Assembly: GCF_900091415.1 (NCBI RefSeq)
Contig: NZ_FMHU01000002.1
Span: 1,674,001 to 1,738,000 of the forward strand
DNA length: 64,000 bases
Source: Micromonospora inyonensis
GTDB lineage: Bacteria; Actinomycetota; Actinomycetes; Mycobacteriales; Micromonosporaceae
Direction of reading: 5' to 3'
In this document: positions 8,111 to 23,621 of the stretch, piece after piece
Layout of the letters: the number at the start of each line of letters is the position of its first letter
How positions within the stretch are numbered: position 1 is the stretch's first letter
Position numbers and translations under genes: made by a program
Notes under the pieces: model-generated
The model's database searches: none
What the model saw: the letters and a program-made list of their open reading frames with translations, nothing else
Told to the model about the DNA's origin: nothing

Positions 8111-9576
8111 CGCTCGGCTCCGTCCCCGGCCGGCGTCGGCAGCTCCGCCATCGGCCGGTCAGGTGTCGCCACCGCCCCGTGCAGCAGCAGCTCCAACTGC
8201 TGCCACATCCGGTCGATCGTCGCGGCCGTGAAGAGGTCGCTGTTGTACTCGATCATGCCGTAGACGCTGTCCTCGCCGGCCTCGTCGAAGTAGCCGATGC
8301 TCAGGTCGATGGTGACGGTCTGCTTCTCCAACATCAGCGGTTCCAGGTCGAGGCCCGCCATCGACAGGGGAGCCTCGTGCCGGAAGTCGACCATGATGAA
8401 GGCCGCCCGGTAGAGCGCACCGAGTCCCACGCCCCGCCCGATGTTCAGCTCGTCGAGGATCACGCCGATCGGGATGTCGTGGTGGTCCAGGGCGCCGGTC
8501 ATCGTCCGGCGCGTCGCGGCCACCAGCTCCCGGAACGTCAGCTCCGACCGGACGGTGGTCCGCAGCGGCAGCATCGTCAGGAAGAGCCCCATCAACGGTT
8601 CGGTCTCCGCCCGCCGCCGGGTGGACGAGTTGGTGCCCACCACCACGTCCTCCGCGCCGGTGAGCCGGTGCAGGAGGAACTTCCAGACCGCGAGGAGCAC
8701 CACGTTCAGCGTGGTCCGTTCCTCGTGGGCGAACCGGCGCAGCGCCCCGGTCAACTCCGGTGACAGCCGGAAGTAGTGCTGGCCGGACCGGTTGGTGGCA
8801 CCCCGCCGCTCCGGGTGGTCGGTCGGCAGCTCCGGCGCCGGCGGCGTGCCGGCCAACTGGCGCCGCCAGTACGGCAGGTGCCGGACCCGGACCTCCCGCT
8901 CGATCCACTCCGGCTGCCACTCGGCGTAGTCGCCGTACTGGATCGGCAGCGGCGGCGGGTCGTACGTCCCACCCTCGACGTAGGCCCGGTAGAACCCGGC
9001 CACCTCCTGCCCGAAGATGCCCATCGACGCCCGGTCCCAGATCATGTGGTCGAAGATGCGGACCAGCACGTGCTCGTCGTCGGCCAGCCGGATCGCCAGC
9101 ATCCGCAGCAGTGGGCCGGCGTCCAGGTAGAACGGACGGTTTCCCTCCGCCCGCGCCTCCTGCCACATCCGCTCCTCCCGCCGCTCCGGCGGCAGGTCGC
9201 TCAGGTCGATCGTCCGGACGGCGAACGGCAGGTGCGGGTGGATCACCTGGACCGGCTGGTCGCCGTCCAGTTCGAACGTGCTCCGCAACACCTCGTGCCG
9301 GGCCATCACGGCGTGTACCGCGCGGGTGAGGGCGTCGAGGTCCAGCCGGCCGCGCAGTCGCCACGCCGACGGCACGTTGTGCGCCGGGGCGTCCGGCTGG
9401 CGTTGACGGTGCAGCCAGATCCGCTCCTGGGCATCGGTGAGCCGGGCCCGGTCACGCCGGGCGCGACGGGGGATGGCACCCACCGACGTCGCGCGCTGCC
9501 GGTCGGCGAGCCGACGGTCCAGCAGGGCCCGCTGCGCGGGGGTGAGCCGCTCCAGCCGGGCCGACAGGTCAGTCAT
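8107..9576 (-). CDS. Stand-alone NRPS condensation domain with altered active site
   Basis: A 489-aa free C domain. Residues 1-30 are a short helical leader (LSARLERLTPAQRALLDRRL) seen at the front of NRPS proteins and useful for docking. The C fold follows (LTDAQERIWLHRQ; RHEVLRSTF; QYGDYAEWQPEW; VVGTNSSTRRRAETEPLMG; HHDIPIGVILDEL). The catalytic HHxxxDG is replaced by D176-H177-M-I-W-D181-R182: the second His and the Asp are kept, while the first His and the Gly are lost. Activity is possible but not assured. The start overlaps the monooxygenase stop by 8 nt and the stop overlaps the next GTG, so translation is tightly coupled. Confidence 0.87.
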   Translation of the reverse strand: MTDLSARLERLTPAQRALLDRRLADRQRATSVGAIPRRARRDRARLTDAQERIWLHRQRQPDAPAHNVPSAWRLRGRLDLDALTRAVHAVMARHEVLRSTFELDGDQPVQVIHPHLPFAVRTIDLSDLPPERREERMWQEARAEGNRPFYLDAGPLLRMLAIRLADDEHVLVRIFDHMIWDRASMGIFGQEVAGFYRAYVEGGTYDPPPLPIQYGDYAEWQPEWIEREVRVRHLPYWRRQLAGTPPAPELPTDHPERRGATNRSGQHYFRLSPELTGALRRFAHEERTTLNVVLLAVWKFLLHRLTGAEDVVVGTNSSTRRRAETEPLMGLFLTMLPLRTTVRSELTFRELVAATRRTMTGALDHHDIPIGVILDELNIGRGVGLGALYRAAFIMVDFRHEAPLSMAGLDLEPLMLEKQTVTIDLSIGYFDEAGEDSVYGMIEYNSDLFTAATIDRMWQQLELLLHGAVATPDRPMAELPTPAGDGAER

Positions 9577-10810
9577 CCGTGGGTTCCTCCGAGCTCTGGT
9601 AACGGTTGCGCAGGTCGTCGAGGTGGTCCAGACCGTCGCGTACGGTGTCGGGCGACAAACCGAAGTCGACCAGGCAGGCGATCTCGTCGACGCCGACGTC
9701 GACCAGGTCCTCCACCAGGGCCTCGCACTTGTCCGGCGTGCCGAGCAGCGCCAGCGACTGGAAGTAGCGTTCGAAGGTGGCGTCGAGCATCGCCGCCCGG
9801 GCGTCGTCGTCGAGCGCGCCGAACCCGCCCTCGATCCCCTGGTGCTGCCGCAGGAACGTGCCGAGGTAGTCGATCAGCGGCTCCCGTACCAGCGCCCGGA
9901 CCTCCGTGTCGCTCGGGCCGAGGAAGGTGTGCACCATGGCGGTGACCGTGCCGGCGGCCGGGTCGTGTCCGCCCGCCGCCCGGGCCGCCCGGTAGGCGGT
10001 GATCTTCTCACCCAGCTCGCTGAGCCGGTGCCCGATCACGCCCGTCAGCACGTTCGCCCCGATCGCGCCGGCCCGCTCGAACGTCTCCACCGAACCCGCC
10101 GCCGAGACCCACACGGGAAGCTCCGGCTGCAACGGCCGGGGCAGCGTACGGACCGCGCGGACGCTGCCGTCCGGGCGCGACACGTCGATCGTCTCGCCGG
10201 CCCAGAGGCGCTGGATCGTCTCGATCGCCGCGAACATGGCGTCCTTGCGCCCCGGATAGCCGGCCGGCCCGTCCGGTGCGAGGACGAAATCGTCCGGATG
10301 CCACCCGGAGGCGGCCGAGATGGCCGCCCGCCCACCGGAGAGGTTGTCCACCACCGCCCACTCCTCGGCGACCCGCACCGGATGGTGCAGCGGCAGGACG
10401 ACGCTGCCGGCCCTCAACTGCACCCGCCGGGTGGTCACTGCCAGTGCCGCTGCCAGCAGCGACGGGTTCGGGTACAGGCCACCGAAGTCGACGAAGTGCC
10501 GCTCGGGCACCCAGACCGCGGCGAAGCCCCGCTCGTCGGCGAACCGGGCGCAGTCCAGCAGGAGCCGGTACTTCTCCCCGTCCCGCGTCGAGCCGTCCCC
10601 GGAGAAGAAGAACAGGCTGAACGCCATCCGGCTGGTGGGGCGTCGCCGCCGGCCCGGCCGGGCCGCCGTCGCGCGGGTCGGTGACGCGGCCAGCTCGGGC
10701 GGCAGGCTGACGGCACGGGCCCGCATCGCCTGCTCCAGGGCCGCCCGGCGTTCGGGGGAGAGGGCGGCGAGCCGCCGGTTCAGGTCCGTGACCGAGGGAC
10801 GCTCAGACAT
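9569..10810 (-). CDS. MupA/Atu3671-family FMN-dependent luciferase-like monooxygenase
   Basis: A 413-aa TIM-barrel bacterial-luciferase-like monooxygenase of the NRPS/PKS-associated MupA type. The leader VTDLNRRLAALSPERRAALE resembles the docking helix of the neighbouring C domain. The barrel starts at MAFSLFFFSGDG and has the subfamily pattern WVPERHFVDFGGLYPNPS, RAGSVVLPLHHPVRVAEEWA, DNLSGGRAAISAASGWHPDD and VLTGVIG. Such enzymes oxidise carrier-bound intermediates (hydroxylation or Baeyer-Villiger-like steps). It probably acts on the polyketide- or peptidyl-ACP from its neighbours. The start at ATG 10810 (MSERPS) overlaps the PKS stop by 8 nt. The reaction itself cannot be read from sequence. 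Confidence 0.88.
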   Translation of the reverse strand: MSERPSVTDLNRRLAALSPERRAALEQAMRARAVSLPPELAASPTRATAARPGRRRRPTSRMAFSLFFFSGDGSTRDGEKYRLLLDCARFADERGFAAVWVPERHFVDFGGLYPNPSLLAAALAVTTRRVQLRAGSVVLPLHHPVRVAEEWAVVDNLSGGRAAISAASGWHPDDFVLAPDGPAGYPGRKDAMFAAIETIQRLWAGETIDVSRPDGSVRAVRTLPRPLQPELPVWVSAAGSVETFERAGAIGANVLTGVIGHRLSELGEKITAYRAARAAGGHDPAAGTVTAMVHTFLGPSDTEVRALVREPLIDYLGTFLRQHQGIEGGFGALDDDARAAMLDATFERYFQSLALLGTPDKCEALVEDLVDVGVDEIACLVDFGLSPDTVRDGLDHLDDLRNRYQSSEEPTDD

Positions 10811-13800
10811 GGTCACCGCCTCCGATGCCACCCGCGGCCGGAATGGCCTCGATCTCCGCCAGCAGCGCCTCGAACTCGTCGAGCCCGATGCCCTCGCCCT
10901 GCCACGCCCGGATCGCCGCCGCCAGGCCGCTCACGGTCGGCGCCTCGAAGATGACGCTCATCGGCAGGTCGCCGAAGCGTTGCCGCAGCCGGGCGATGAT
11001 CTGCATGGCGAACAGCGAGTTCCCGCCGAGCTGGTAGAAGTCGTCCTCCGGACCGAATCCCGACACGCCCAGCACCTCCTGCCACACCTCGGCGACGGAC
11101 CGCTCGACCTCGTCGTCGATGTCGGCGGTGGCCAGCAGCGGATCGTGCGTCTCCGTCCGGTCCGGTACCGGCACCGCCGCGCCAGCCACGTCCGTCGGCG
11201 GCCCGGCGACGACCACCTGCGGCACGCCGCCGCCGAGCGCCGCCCGGAGGACCGCCACCGGCCCCGCCGGGCCGTCCGGATCGACCCCGGAGCACAGCCG
11301 TACGGCGGTCGTGGCCGGTCCCTCGGCACAGCGCTGCTCGGCGAACGCCCCCACGGCGGTGGCGACCGCCTCCTCCACCAGCGGGTCGCCGCCGCCGGCA
11401 CCGGTGACCAGCAGCAGCACGTCGAGGTCGTCACCGGCCAGCAGGTCGGCCAGGGCCCGGATCCGGTCGATCGACCGACCGAACACGACCGGCTCGGACG
11501 GTGCGTCCACGACGTGCACGACGCCACGGAGCGGACCGACCCGGTCCCGGGCCGTGTCGACCAGCCGGCGCAGCCCGTCGGCATCGGTCGGGTCGGCCGG
11601 CACCCAGCTCACCGCCTCCGGCCGGGAGTCGAGCAGCCCCGCCAGCTGAGCGGCGAGAGGACGACCGGTGGCCCCCGGGCCGGTCGGATCGGGCAGCTCC
11701 GGACCGCCGGCCAGCACCACCCGGGCGCCCGAGCGCGCCAGTTCCGCCCCGAGCCGCAGCCCGGCCTCCCGGTCGGCCCCGGTCACCAGGTAACCGCCGT
11801 CCGGCACCACACCGGCCGGGCCGGTCGGCGCGGGCACGAGGGCACGCCGGAACCGCCGCGCGCCCCGGTACGCCACGTGGGTGTCCGGTGTCTGCGCCGC
11901 CAGTTCGGCGAGGAGCAGGGCGCGCTGACGGTCTTGGTCCGCGTCGCCGGTCACCTCGCCGACGTCCACGAAGTGGAAGCGCACCGTCGGGTACCGCCCG
12001 GCGAGCACGGCGGCGACCCCGTCCAGCGCGGCCCGGTGCGGTGCCCGGACGCGGGAGCCGGCGACCTCCCGCAACTCCTCGGTCAGGACGTCCACGCGGA
12101 CCGGGCGGTCCGGTGCCGACGTGTGCAGGGCCCGCGTGAGACCCACCAGCGCCGCCACCGCGACGTCCACGTTCTCGTCCCCGCTGTCCCAGGCGTGCAG
12201 CACCCGGTCCACCGGCCCGTCGGCCGGGCGATCCCGGAAGAGGCGTTCCCAGGTCTCCGGCCGTGCCGCGTCGTCGCGGTCCGGCCCGTCGGTTCGCGCG
12301 ATCCGACGCACCGGGTGGCCGGCCGCGCGCAGCGCGTCGGCGACGTCGCCACCCCACCCCGGCTCGTCGCCGAGCACCAGCCAGCCGCACCGGTCCGGCA
12401 CGCGGGCCCCGTCGCGGGGGAGCGCCGCCGGGAACCAGACCGGCGTCCGGGCCGGCGGGTCGGTCGGCTGCACCGTCGTCGCCCGGGGCAGCAGGAACCC
12501 GGTACGGATGAACGGGTACGTGGGCAGCGGGGTCCGCCGCCGGGGGACACCACCGTGCAGGGCGGCCCAGTCCACCTCGACGCCGTGCTGCCACAGCTCG
12601 GCCAGGGCGGTGAGCACGCTCCGCTGCTCGTCGTGGACGCCCGTGCCGTCGGGCCGCTCCACCGGACCGGGTGGCGGCGCCAGCATCGCCACCACCGGTG
12701 GCCGGCTGTCGTACGCGCCGGCCCGCACCAGATTGCCGAGCCCGCGGCCCGGACCCACCTCCACGAAGAGCGGGTTCGGGCACGCCGCGGCCACCGCGAC
12801 GCCGGCCGCGAACCGCACCTGCCCACGGACGTGGGCCACCCAGTACTGCGGGTCGGTGGCCTGCTCGTCGGTGATCCACGTCCCGGTCAGGTTGGACAGG
12901 AACCGGACCGTCGGCGGACGCAGCCGGACGGTGCGCAGCACGTCGGCGAACGCGCGCAGCGCCGGTTCGGTGTGGACGGTGTGGAAGGCCCGCCGGACCG
13001 GCAGGACACGGGTCACCGCGCCGACCTCGGCGAGTCGCCGCTGGACCACCGCCATCTCCGCCTCGTCGCCGGCGACGACGCAGGAGGAGTGTGCGTTGAC
13101 CGCCGCGATGGTGCCGTGTCCGGCCAGCACCGCCCGCAACCTGTCCTCGCCGAGGGCCACCGAGACCATCCGACCCGGCGGCAACTCCTGCATCAACCGG
13201 GCGCGGGCCGCCACCACCCGCGCCGCGTCCGCCAGGTCGAACACCCCGGCCAGGCAGGCGGCCACCAGCTCGCCGAGGCTGTGGCCGACCATCGCGTCCG
13301 GCTCGACCCCCCAGGACCGCAGCAACTGGGCGCAGGCGTAGTCGAGACAGAACATCGCCGGCTGCGCGTAGCCCGTCTCCGCCGACGGATCGTCGGACAG
13401 CTTCGACCCGTCCCGGCCGACGAGCAGCGCCCGCAGGTCCCAGTCCAGATGCGGGGCGAAGGCGGCCACGCACTCCTCCACGGCCGCGCGGAACACCGGC
13501 TCGCTGTCGTAGAGCCGGGCGCCGACACCGGCGAACCGGGTGCCCTGGCCGGGGAGGAGGAACACCACGTGCGGCGTCCCGTCGACGACCGTCCCGGTCG
13601 AGGTGGACCGCAGCGCCGCCACGGCGTCGACCGCGTCGGTGGTGACGACGGCCCGCCGGTGCCCGAACCGGGCCCGTCCGACCTGGAGCGTCCACGCCGT
13701 GTCGGCCAGGACGGCCGGCCCGGGTGCCGTCCGGGTCAGGTGGTCGGCCAGGCGCGCGGCGGCGGCGGTCAGCTCGTCGGCCGTCCGGGCCGCCAGGGGC

Positions 13801-15152
13801 AGCAGCTGGACGGGACGGTTCGGGGCGGGGGCCGGATGCGACGGAGCCGCCTCCAGGATCAGGTGCGCGTTGGTGCCGCCCATGCCGAAGGAGCTGATGC
13901 CGGCTCGGGGCGGGTGGTCGGTGACCGGCCACGGTTCGCCGTCTGCGCTGATCCGGAACGGGCTGTCGGGCTGCTCCAGCGCCGGGTTGAGGCGCTGGAA
14001 GTGCAGCGTGCCCGGGACGAACCGGTGCTCGAGCGCCAGTGTCGTCTTGATCAGGCCGGCGACCCCGGCGGCGGCGTCCAGGTGACCGATGCTGGACTTG
14101 ACCGCCCCGACCCGGCAGGAGCCGGCGGGCACCGGGCCGAGCGCCTCCGCCAGCGCCCGCAGTTCGATCGGGTCGCCGAGCGCGGTTCCGGTGCCGTGCG
14201 CCTCGACGTAGTCGACCGTCTCCGGGGCGACCCCCGCGACGGCCAGCGCGTCCCGGATCACCGCCACCTGACCCGTGGTGGAGGGTGCGGTGATGCCCAC
14301 CTTCGCCGACCCGTCGTTGTTGACCGCCGAACCCCGGATGACCGCGTGCACGTGGTCGCCGTCGGCGAGCGCGTCGGCGAGGCGCTTGAGCACCACCACC
14401 CCGACGCCGTCTCCGGCCACCGTGCCGGTGGCGTCGGCGTCGAAGGGCCGGCACCGCCCGTCCCGGGACAGGATGCCGCCCTCCTCGTGCCGGTAGCCGG
14501 TGGGGTCGAGCTGCCGGACCGTCGCGCCACCGGCGAGTGCCGTGTCGCACTCGTGGGTGAGCAGGCTCTGACAGGCCAGGTGCACCGCCACCAGCGACGA
14601 CGAGCAGGCCGACGAGACGGTCAGGCTCGGACCGGTGAGGTTGAGCTTGTACGAGACCCGCAACGCCAGCATGCCGGCGTCGTTGCCGACCGACATCTGC
14701 AACGGGTGGGCGATGCGCGCGGCCCGTTCGGAGGGGAGGACCCGCTCGGCGAGGTGACCGCTCGACGAGGTGGCGGCGAAGACCCCGACCCGGCCGTGCT
14801 CGCCGCCCGGGGCCCGCCCGGCGTGCTCCATCGCGGTCCAGCAGCACTCCAGGAAGAGACGGTGCTGCGGATCGGTCACCTCCGCCTCGGCCGGGCCGAC
14901 GTCGAAGAAATCGGCGGCGAACAGACCGGGCGCGGTGAGCGGGAAACCGGTGCGCACGTACGCCGGATCGGCGAGGTCCGCCGCCGGGACGCCCGCCGCG
15001 AGCAGCTTGTCGTCCGGGTACGTGGTCGAGCCCTCGGCACCGGTCACCAGTCCCCGCCAGAACTCGTCGACGGAGTCGAATCCGGCCAGGCGGCCACTCA
15101 TGCCGATGATGGCCACGCTGTCGTGGATCGTCGACTCTACGTCGTCGCTCAT
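10803..15152 (-). CDS. Type I polyketide synthase module, KS-AT-(KR)-ACP
   Basis: A 1449-aa protein with a KS at about 12-435 (catalytic C183 in SSACSSSL, H319 in HGTGT, H357 in GHLDAAAG). The AT is at about 528-850, with active Ser S625 (GHSLGE) and an AFHT specificity segment nearer to malonyl than methylmalonyl ATs. At about 930-1310 is a Rossmann-like region resembling a ketoreductase, but its dinucleotide loop (LVTGADREAGLRLGAELA) lacks GGTGxxG and no catalytic Tyr-Asn motif is seen, so no ketoreduction is expected. The ACP is at about 1340-1415 with S1379 in LGGNSL. No DH or TE is present. One round of malonyl extension with the keto group left in place is predicted. It sits 86 nt downstream of the two-module NRPS and is coupled to the monooxygenase gene. 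Confidence 0.9.
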   Translation of the reverse strand: MSDDVESTIHDSVAIIGMSGRLAGFDSVDEFWRGLVTGAEGSTTYPDDKLLAAGVPAADLADPAYVRTGFPLTAPGLFAADFFDVGPAEAEVTDPQHRLFLECCWTAMEHAGRAPGGEHGRVGVFAATSSSGHLAERVLPSERAARIAHPLQMSVGNDAGMLALRVSYKLNLTGPSLTVSSACSSSLVAVHLACQSLLTHECDTALAGGATVRQLDPTGYRHEEGGILSRDGRCRPFDADATGTVAGDGVGVVVLKRLADALADGDHVHAVIRGSAVNNDGSAKVGITAPSTTGQVAVIRDALAVAGVAPETVDYVEAHGTGTALGDPIELRALAEALGPVPAGSCRVGAVKSSIGHLDAAAGVAGLIKTTLALEHRFVPGTLHFQRLNPALEQPDSPFRISADGEPWPVTDHPPRAGISSFGMGGTNAHLILEAAPSHPAPAPNRPVQLLPLAARTADELTAAAARLADHLTRTAPGPAVLADTAWTLQVGRARFGHRRAVVTTDAVDAVAALRSTSTGTVVDGTPHVVFLLPGQGTRFAGVGARLYDSEPVFRAAVEECVAAFAPHLDWDLRALLVGRDGSKLSDDPSAETGYAQPAMFCLDYACAQLLRSWGVEPDAMVGHSLGELVAACLAGVFDLADAARVVAARARLMQELPPGRMVSVALGEDRLRAVLAGHGTIAAVNAHSSCVVAGDEAEMAVVQRRLAEVGAVTRVLPVRRAFHTVHTEPALRAFADVLRTVRLRPPTVRFLSNLTGTWITDEQATDPQYWVAHVRGQVRFAAGVAVAAACPNPLFVEVGPGRGLGNLVRAGAYDSRPPVVAMLAPPPGPVERPDGTGVHDEQRSVLTALAELWQHGVEVDWAALHGGVPRRRTPLPTYPFIRTGFLLPRATTVQPTDPPARTPVWFPAALPRDGARVPDRCGWLVLGDEPGWGGDVADALRAAGHPVRRIARTDGPDRDDAARPETWERLFRDRPADGPVDRVLHAWDSGDENVDVAVAALVGLTRALHTSAPDRPVRVDVLTEELREVAGSRVRAPHRAALDGVAAVLAGRYPTVRFHFVDVGEVTGDADQDRQRALLLAELAAQTPDTHVAYRGARRFRRALVPAPTGPAGVVPDGGYLVTGADREAGLRLGAELARSGARVVLAGGPELPDPTGPGATGRPLAAQLAGLLDSRPEAVSWVPADPTDADGLRRLVDTARDRVGPLRGVVHVVDAPSEPVVFGRSIDRIRALADLLAGDDLDVLLLVTGAGGGDPLVEEAVATAVGAFAEQRCAEGPATTAVRLCSGVDPDGPAGPVAVLRAALGGGVPQVVVAGPPTDVAGAAVPVPDRTETHDPLLATADIDDEVERSVAEVWQEVLGVSGFGPEDDFYQLGGNSLFAMQIIARLRQRFGDLPMSVIFEAPTVSGLAAAIRAWQGEGIGLDEFEALLAEIEAIPAAGGIGGGDHV

Positions 15153-15238
15153 GTCAGGCCCCTCGCTGTGTGTGAGTAGGTGGGTGGGCCGGAAACCGTC
15201 GACCCGGTCGGTGACGGCAGGCCCGGCGGGGTGGAAGG

Positions 15239-21490
<6,252 letters not shown>

Positions 21491-21901
21491 CGGCGGAAAC
21501 ACCTCGTACTCTCCGTGAGTGGCCAGCTTCACTGCGCCATCGGAGTAAGGATCGAGGTGGTCTCTCACCGGCAGCTTCCCGGATCCTTCCCGCCGAACCA
21601 GTGGGCGGTCACGCCACTGGTCAGAGTGGAAGTGTTCAGCCGCCGTGTCGGTCGAGCCTCGCTCGTAACCTGCCGGCGAAACCTCGGCGACGGCGAGCTC
21701 CTCGCGGAGCGTGGTGACGCCGGCACGAGTGCGGTCGCCTCTTCGGCGCGGCCGTGCCGGTCACGTGCACGAGAACCTCCGGCAGGGCTGGTATCCAACG
21801 CTAAGTGTCCAAGATCCGGCCGAGCGGCGGGCGGCGGGCGGTGGGCGGCGCAGGCTGATTGTCGGGTGGGGTGTGGGGCATGCGCAGGTAGGCGCAGCAG
21901 C
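21491..21901. promoter_or_regulatory. Intergenic region with probable promoter of locus 1
   Basis: About 400 bp without a convincing gene, between the first NRPS of locus 1 and the TetR gene (both minus strand). It should hold the locus 1 promoter. It contains an 8-bp perfect inverted repeat, ACCAGTGG (21597-21604) and CCACTGGT (21614-21621), with a 9-nt spacer, a possible operator. No confident -35/-10 pair could be assigned. If translation starts at GTG 21568, the first 78 bases are coding. Confidence 0.4.
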
Positions 21902-22522
21902 TCAGGAGGTGTCCGCCGCTGACGGCCCGGTCGCGCGGGGCAGGTCGTCGAGGTGGTGGGCGAGGGCGGCGCGGACCCGGTCGGGGGGCATCAGGTCGGG
22001 GTGCAGCAGGGCGTGCAGGGCGAGCCCGTCCAGCAGGGCGTGCAGCCGGGTCGCCTCGGTCGGCACGTCCCGGTCGGGGGCGACCAGTCCGGCGTCGGCG
22101 AGCGCGGTGACGGCGAGTTCGGTGGCCCGCCGTACGCCGTCGTCGGCCTCGGCGACGCGGGTCCGCGCGAGCGGGTCGGCCGGGACACGGGCGGCGAGCA
22201 GCAGCCACACCTCCATTTCCCGGACGCGCTGCTGGTCCAGGGGGAGCAGCTCCTCCAGCAGCCGCTGGACGACCTCGCGGATGGGCCCCGTCCAGTCCTC
22301 GGCGTGGAAGCGCTCGGTCGCGTTCGCCATGACGTGTTCCAGGGCGAAGGCGAGCAACTCGGTCTGGGTGGTGAAATAGTGCCGTAGCGCGCCGGGTGAC
22401 CAGCCCGCCTCGGCCGCGATGCTACGGACGGTCGCCGCGGCGGCCCCGTCCCGGTAGACCACGCGCCACATCGCCTCGGCCAGCTCGGCGCGCCGGGCCT
22501 CGTGATCAACGATCTTGGGCAA
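21902..22522 (-). CDS. TetR-family transcriptional regulator
   Basis: A 206-aa TetR protein. The N-terminal helix-turn-helix (TVRSIAAEAGWSPGALRHYF, about 31-50) is classic, with the conserved LRHYFTTQTELLAFALEH following. The C-terminal ligand domain is the TetR_C type (LALDGLALHALL-like segment near 165-180). It is divergent from a membrane protein gene 69 nt away, and an imperfect palindrome lies in between, so it probably represses that gene and itself. Its ligand is unknown. Although it neighbours locus 1, there is no sequence evidence that it regulates it. Confidence 0.9.
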   Translation of the reverse strand: MPKIVDHEARRAELAEAMWRVVYRDGAAAATVRSIAAEAGWSPGALRHYFTTQTELLAFALEHVMANATERFHAEDWTGPIREVVQRLLEELLPLDQQRVREMEVWLLLAARVPADPLARTRVAEADDGVRRATELAVTALADAGLVAPDRDVPTEATRLHALLDGLALHALLHPDLMPPDRVRAALAHHLDDLPRATGPSAADTS

Positions 22523-22554
22523 CGACCCCTCCGGCTGCGTGTGCCATGCCCTGC

Positions 22555-22574
22555 TACGGTTATCGCACAGCGTA
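22555..22574. promoter_or_regulatory. Candidate TetR operator
   Basis: A 20-bp imperfect palindrome beginning TACGGT and ending ACAGCGTA (outer arms TACG/CGTA match, with A/T pairs inward). It lies between the divergent TetR and membrane-protein genes. It ends 17 nt before the membrane-protein ATG, a position suited to autoregulation. Confidence 0.4.
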
Positions 22575-22591
22575 CTAAAAAGAGGTGGTAG

Positions 22592-23134
22592 ATGCTCGTC
22601 GGACTGATCATCGCCTGTGAGGTGGCCTTCTGGGTCGTGCTGGCGGCCGGACTGATCGCCCGCTACCCGCTGCGTCGCCCCCGCGTCGGAGCCGCTCTGC
22701 TGCTGGCCGTACCCCTGGTCGACGTCGTGCTCCTCGTCGCCACCATGATCGACCTACGCTCCGGCGGCACGGCCACGCTCGCGCACGGCCTCGCCGCCGC
22801 GTACCTCGGCTTCTCGGTGGCCTTCGGACACAGCATTGTGCGCTGGGCCGACCAGCGCTTCGCCCACCGCTTCGCCGGCGGCCCGCCGCCGGTGAAACCG
22901 CCCCGCTACGGCTGGGCCCGGACCCGGCACGAGTGGCGCGAGTGGGGAAAGGCCCTGCTCGGCTGGGCGGTCGCCTGCGCCCTGCTGGTCGGCGGGATCG
23001 TCCTGGTCGGCGACCCGGGCCGGACGCGGGAGCTGGAGGCGTGGATCGGCCGCCTCAGCCTGGTGATCGTCGTCTGGCTGGTCTTCTGGCCGCTGTACTA
23101 CACCATCTTCCCGAAGCGGGAACCGCGCCACTGA
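22592..23134 (+). CDS. Integral membrane protein, probable TetR target
   Basis: A 180-aa protein with four or five hydrophobic segments: about 3-23 (LIIACEVAFWVVLAAGLIA), 33-53 (GAALLLAVPLVDVVLLVATM), a weaker one at 62-82, 121-141 (LLGWAVACALLVGGIVLVG) and 150-170 (LSLVIVVWLVFWPLYYTIF). A basic cytoplasmic loop lies between the third and fourth. AGAGGTGG precedes ATG 22592. I recognise no functional motif; it resembles uncharacterised actinobacterial membrane proteins often paired with TetR regulators. A terminator follows immediately. Confidence 0.8.
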   Translation: MLVGLIIACEVAFWVVLAAGLIARYPLRRPRVGAALLLAVPLVDVVLLVATMIDLRSGGTATLAHGLAAAYLGFSVAFGHSIVRWADQRFAHRFAGGPPPVKPPRYGWARTRHEWREWGKALLGWAVACALLVGGIVLVGDPGRTRELEAWIGRLSLVIVVWLVFWPLYYTIFPKREPRH

Positions 23135-23159
23135 CCCGGTGCGGCCCGGCCGCACCGGG
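23135..23159 (+). terminator. Terminator after the membrane protein gene
   Basis: A perfect 11-bp stem (23135-23145 with 23149-23159) and 3-nt loop directly abutting the TGA at 23132-23134. Confidence 0.8.
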
Positions 23160-23621
23160 ACGTGGGGAAGTCGCCCCGCCTCCCGGGTCGTGCTCGTGCA
23201 GGCCGAGCGCGTACCCGGGCACCTGCAACAGCTCGGGCACCAGCGCGTCCGCATGTTCCCGGATCGACCGGGCTGACGACTCCAGACCGCCGTGCGGGTC
23301 GAACCAGGCGGAGGAAAACTCGTCGTACGCGTGCCACCAGCCCTTCGCCCGCGTCTCGACGGCCAGTGCGCACAGCGTCGTGGTCAGCTCGGCGGACGCT
23401 CCGTAGAGCAGGCGCATCGCCCGAACGGCGAGACCGCGCACCGCCCTGAGGCCGCTCTCGATCCGCCACACCTTCTGCCGACTGCATTCCAGCGCCTCCG
23501 CCGCGCCGTCCAGCGTGAGCCCCGCCTCGGTGCGCAACTCCCGCAATGCCCGTCCGAGCTGCCGGCGCGGCACCCGCGACCCGGTGTACTCAGCAACCGT
23601 CCGCTCCTCGTCCGGTCCCAC
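23160..23621 (-). pseudogene. XRE-family regulator (DUF5753 type), 3' truncated
   Basis: The N-terminus is a normal XRE regulator: a helix-turn-helix at about 20-65 (GRALRELRTEAGLTLDGAAE, SRQKVWRIESG), then the start of the DUF5753 sensor region (KGWWHAYDEF, EHADALVPELLQVPGYALGL). Family members are about 280 residues. Here homology stops after about 148 residues, near 23175. The ORF then continues with low-complexity residues through the neighbouring terminator and into the 3' end of the membrane-protein gene. The start is GTG 23621. It is probably a remnant left by a deletion; the usual DUF397 partner is absent. Confidence 0.72.

Noticed and set aside
10320..15179. A 1619-codon plus-strand open frame opposite the PKS gene
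   Set aside because: It is rich in Arg, Gly, Pro and His with no domain, and mirrors the GC-biased third positions of the real minus-strand PKS.
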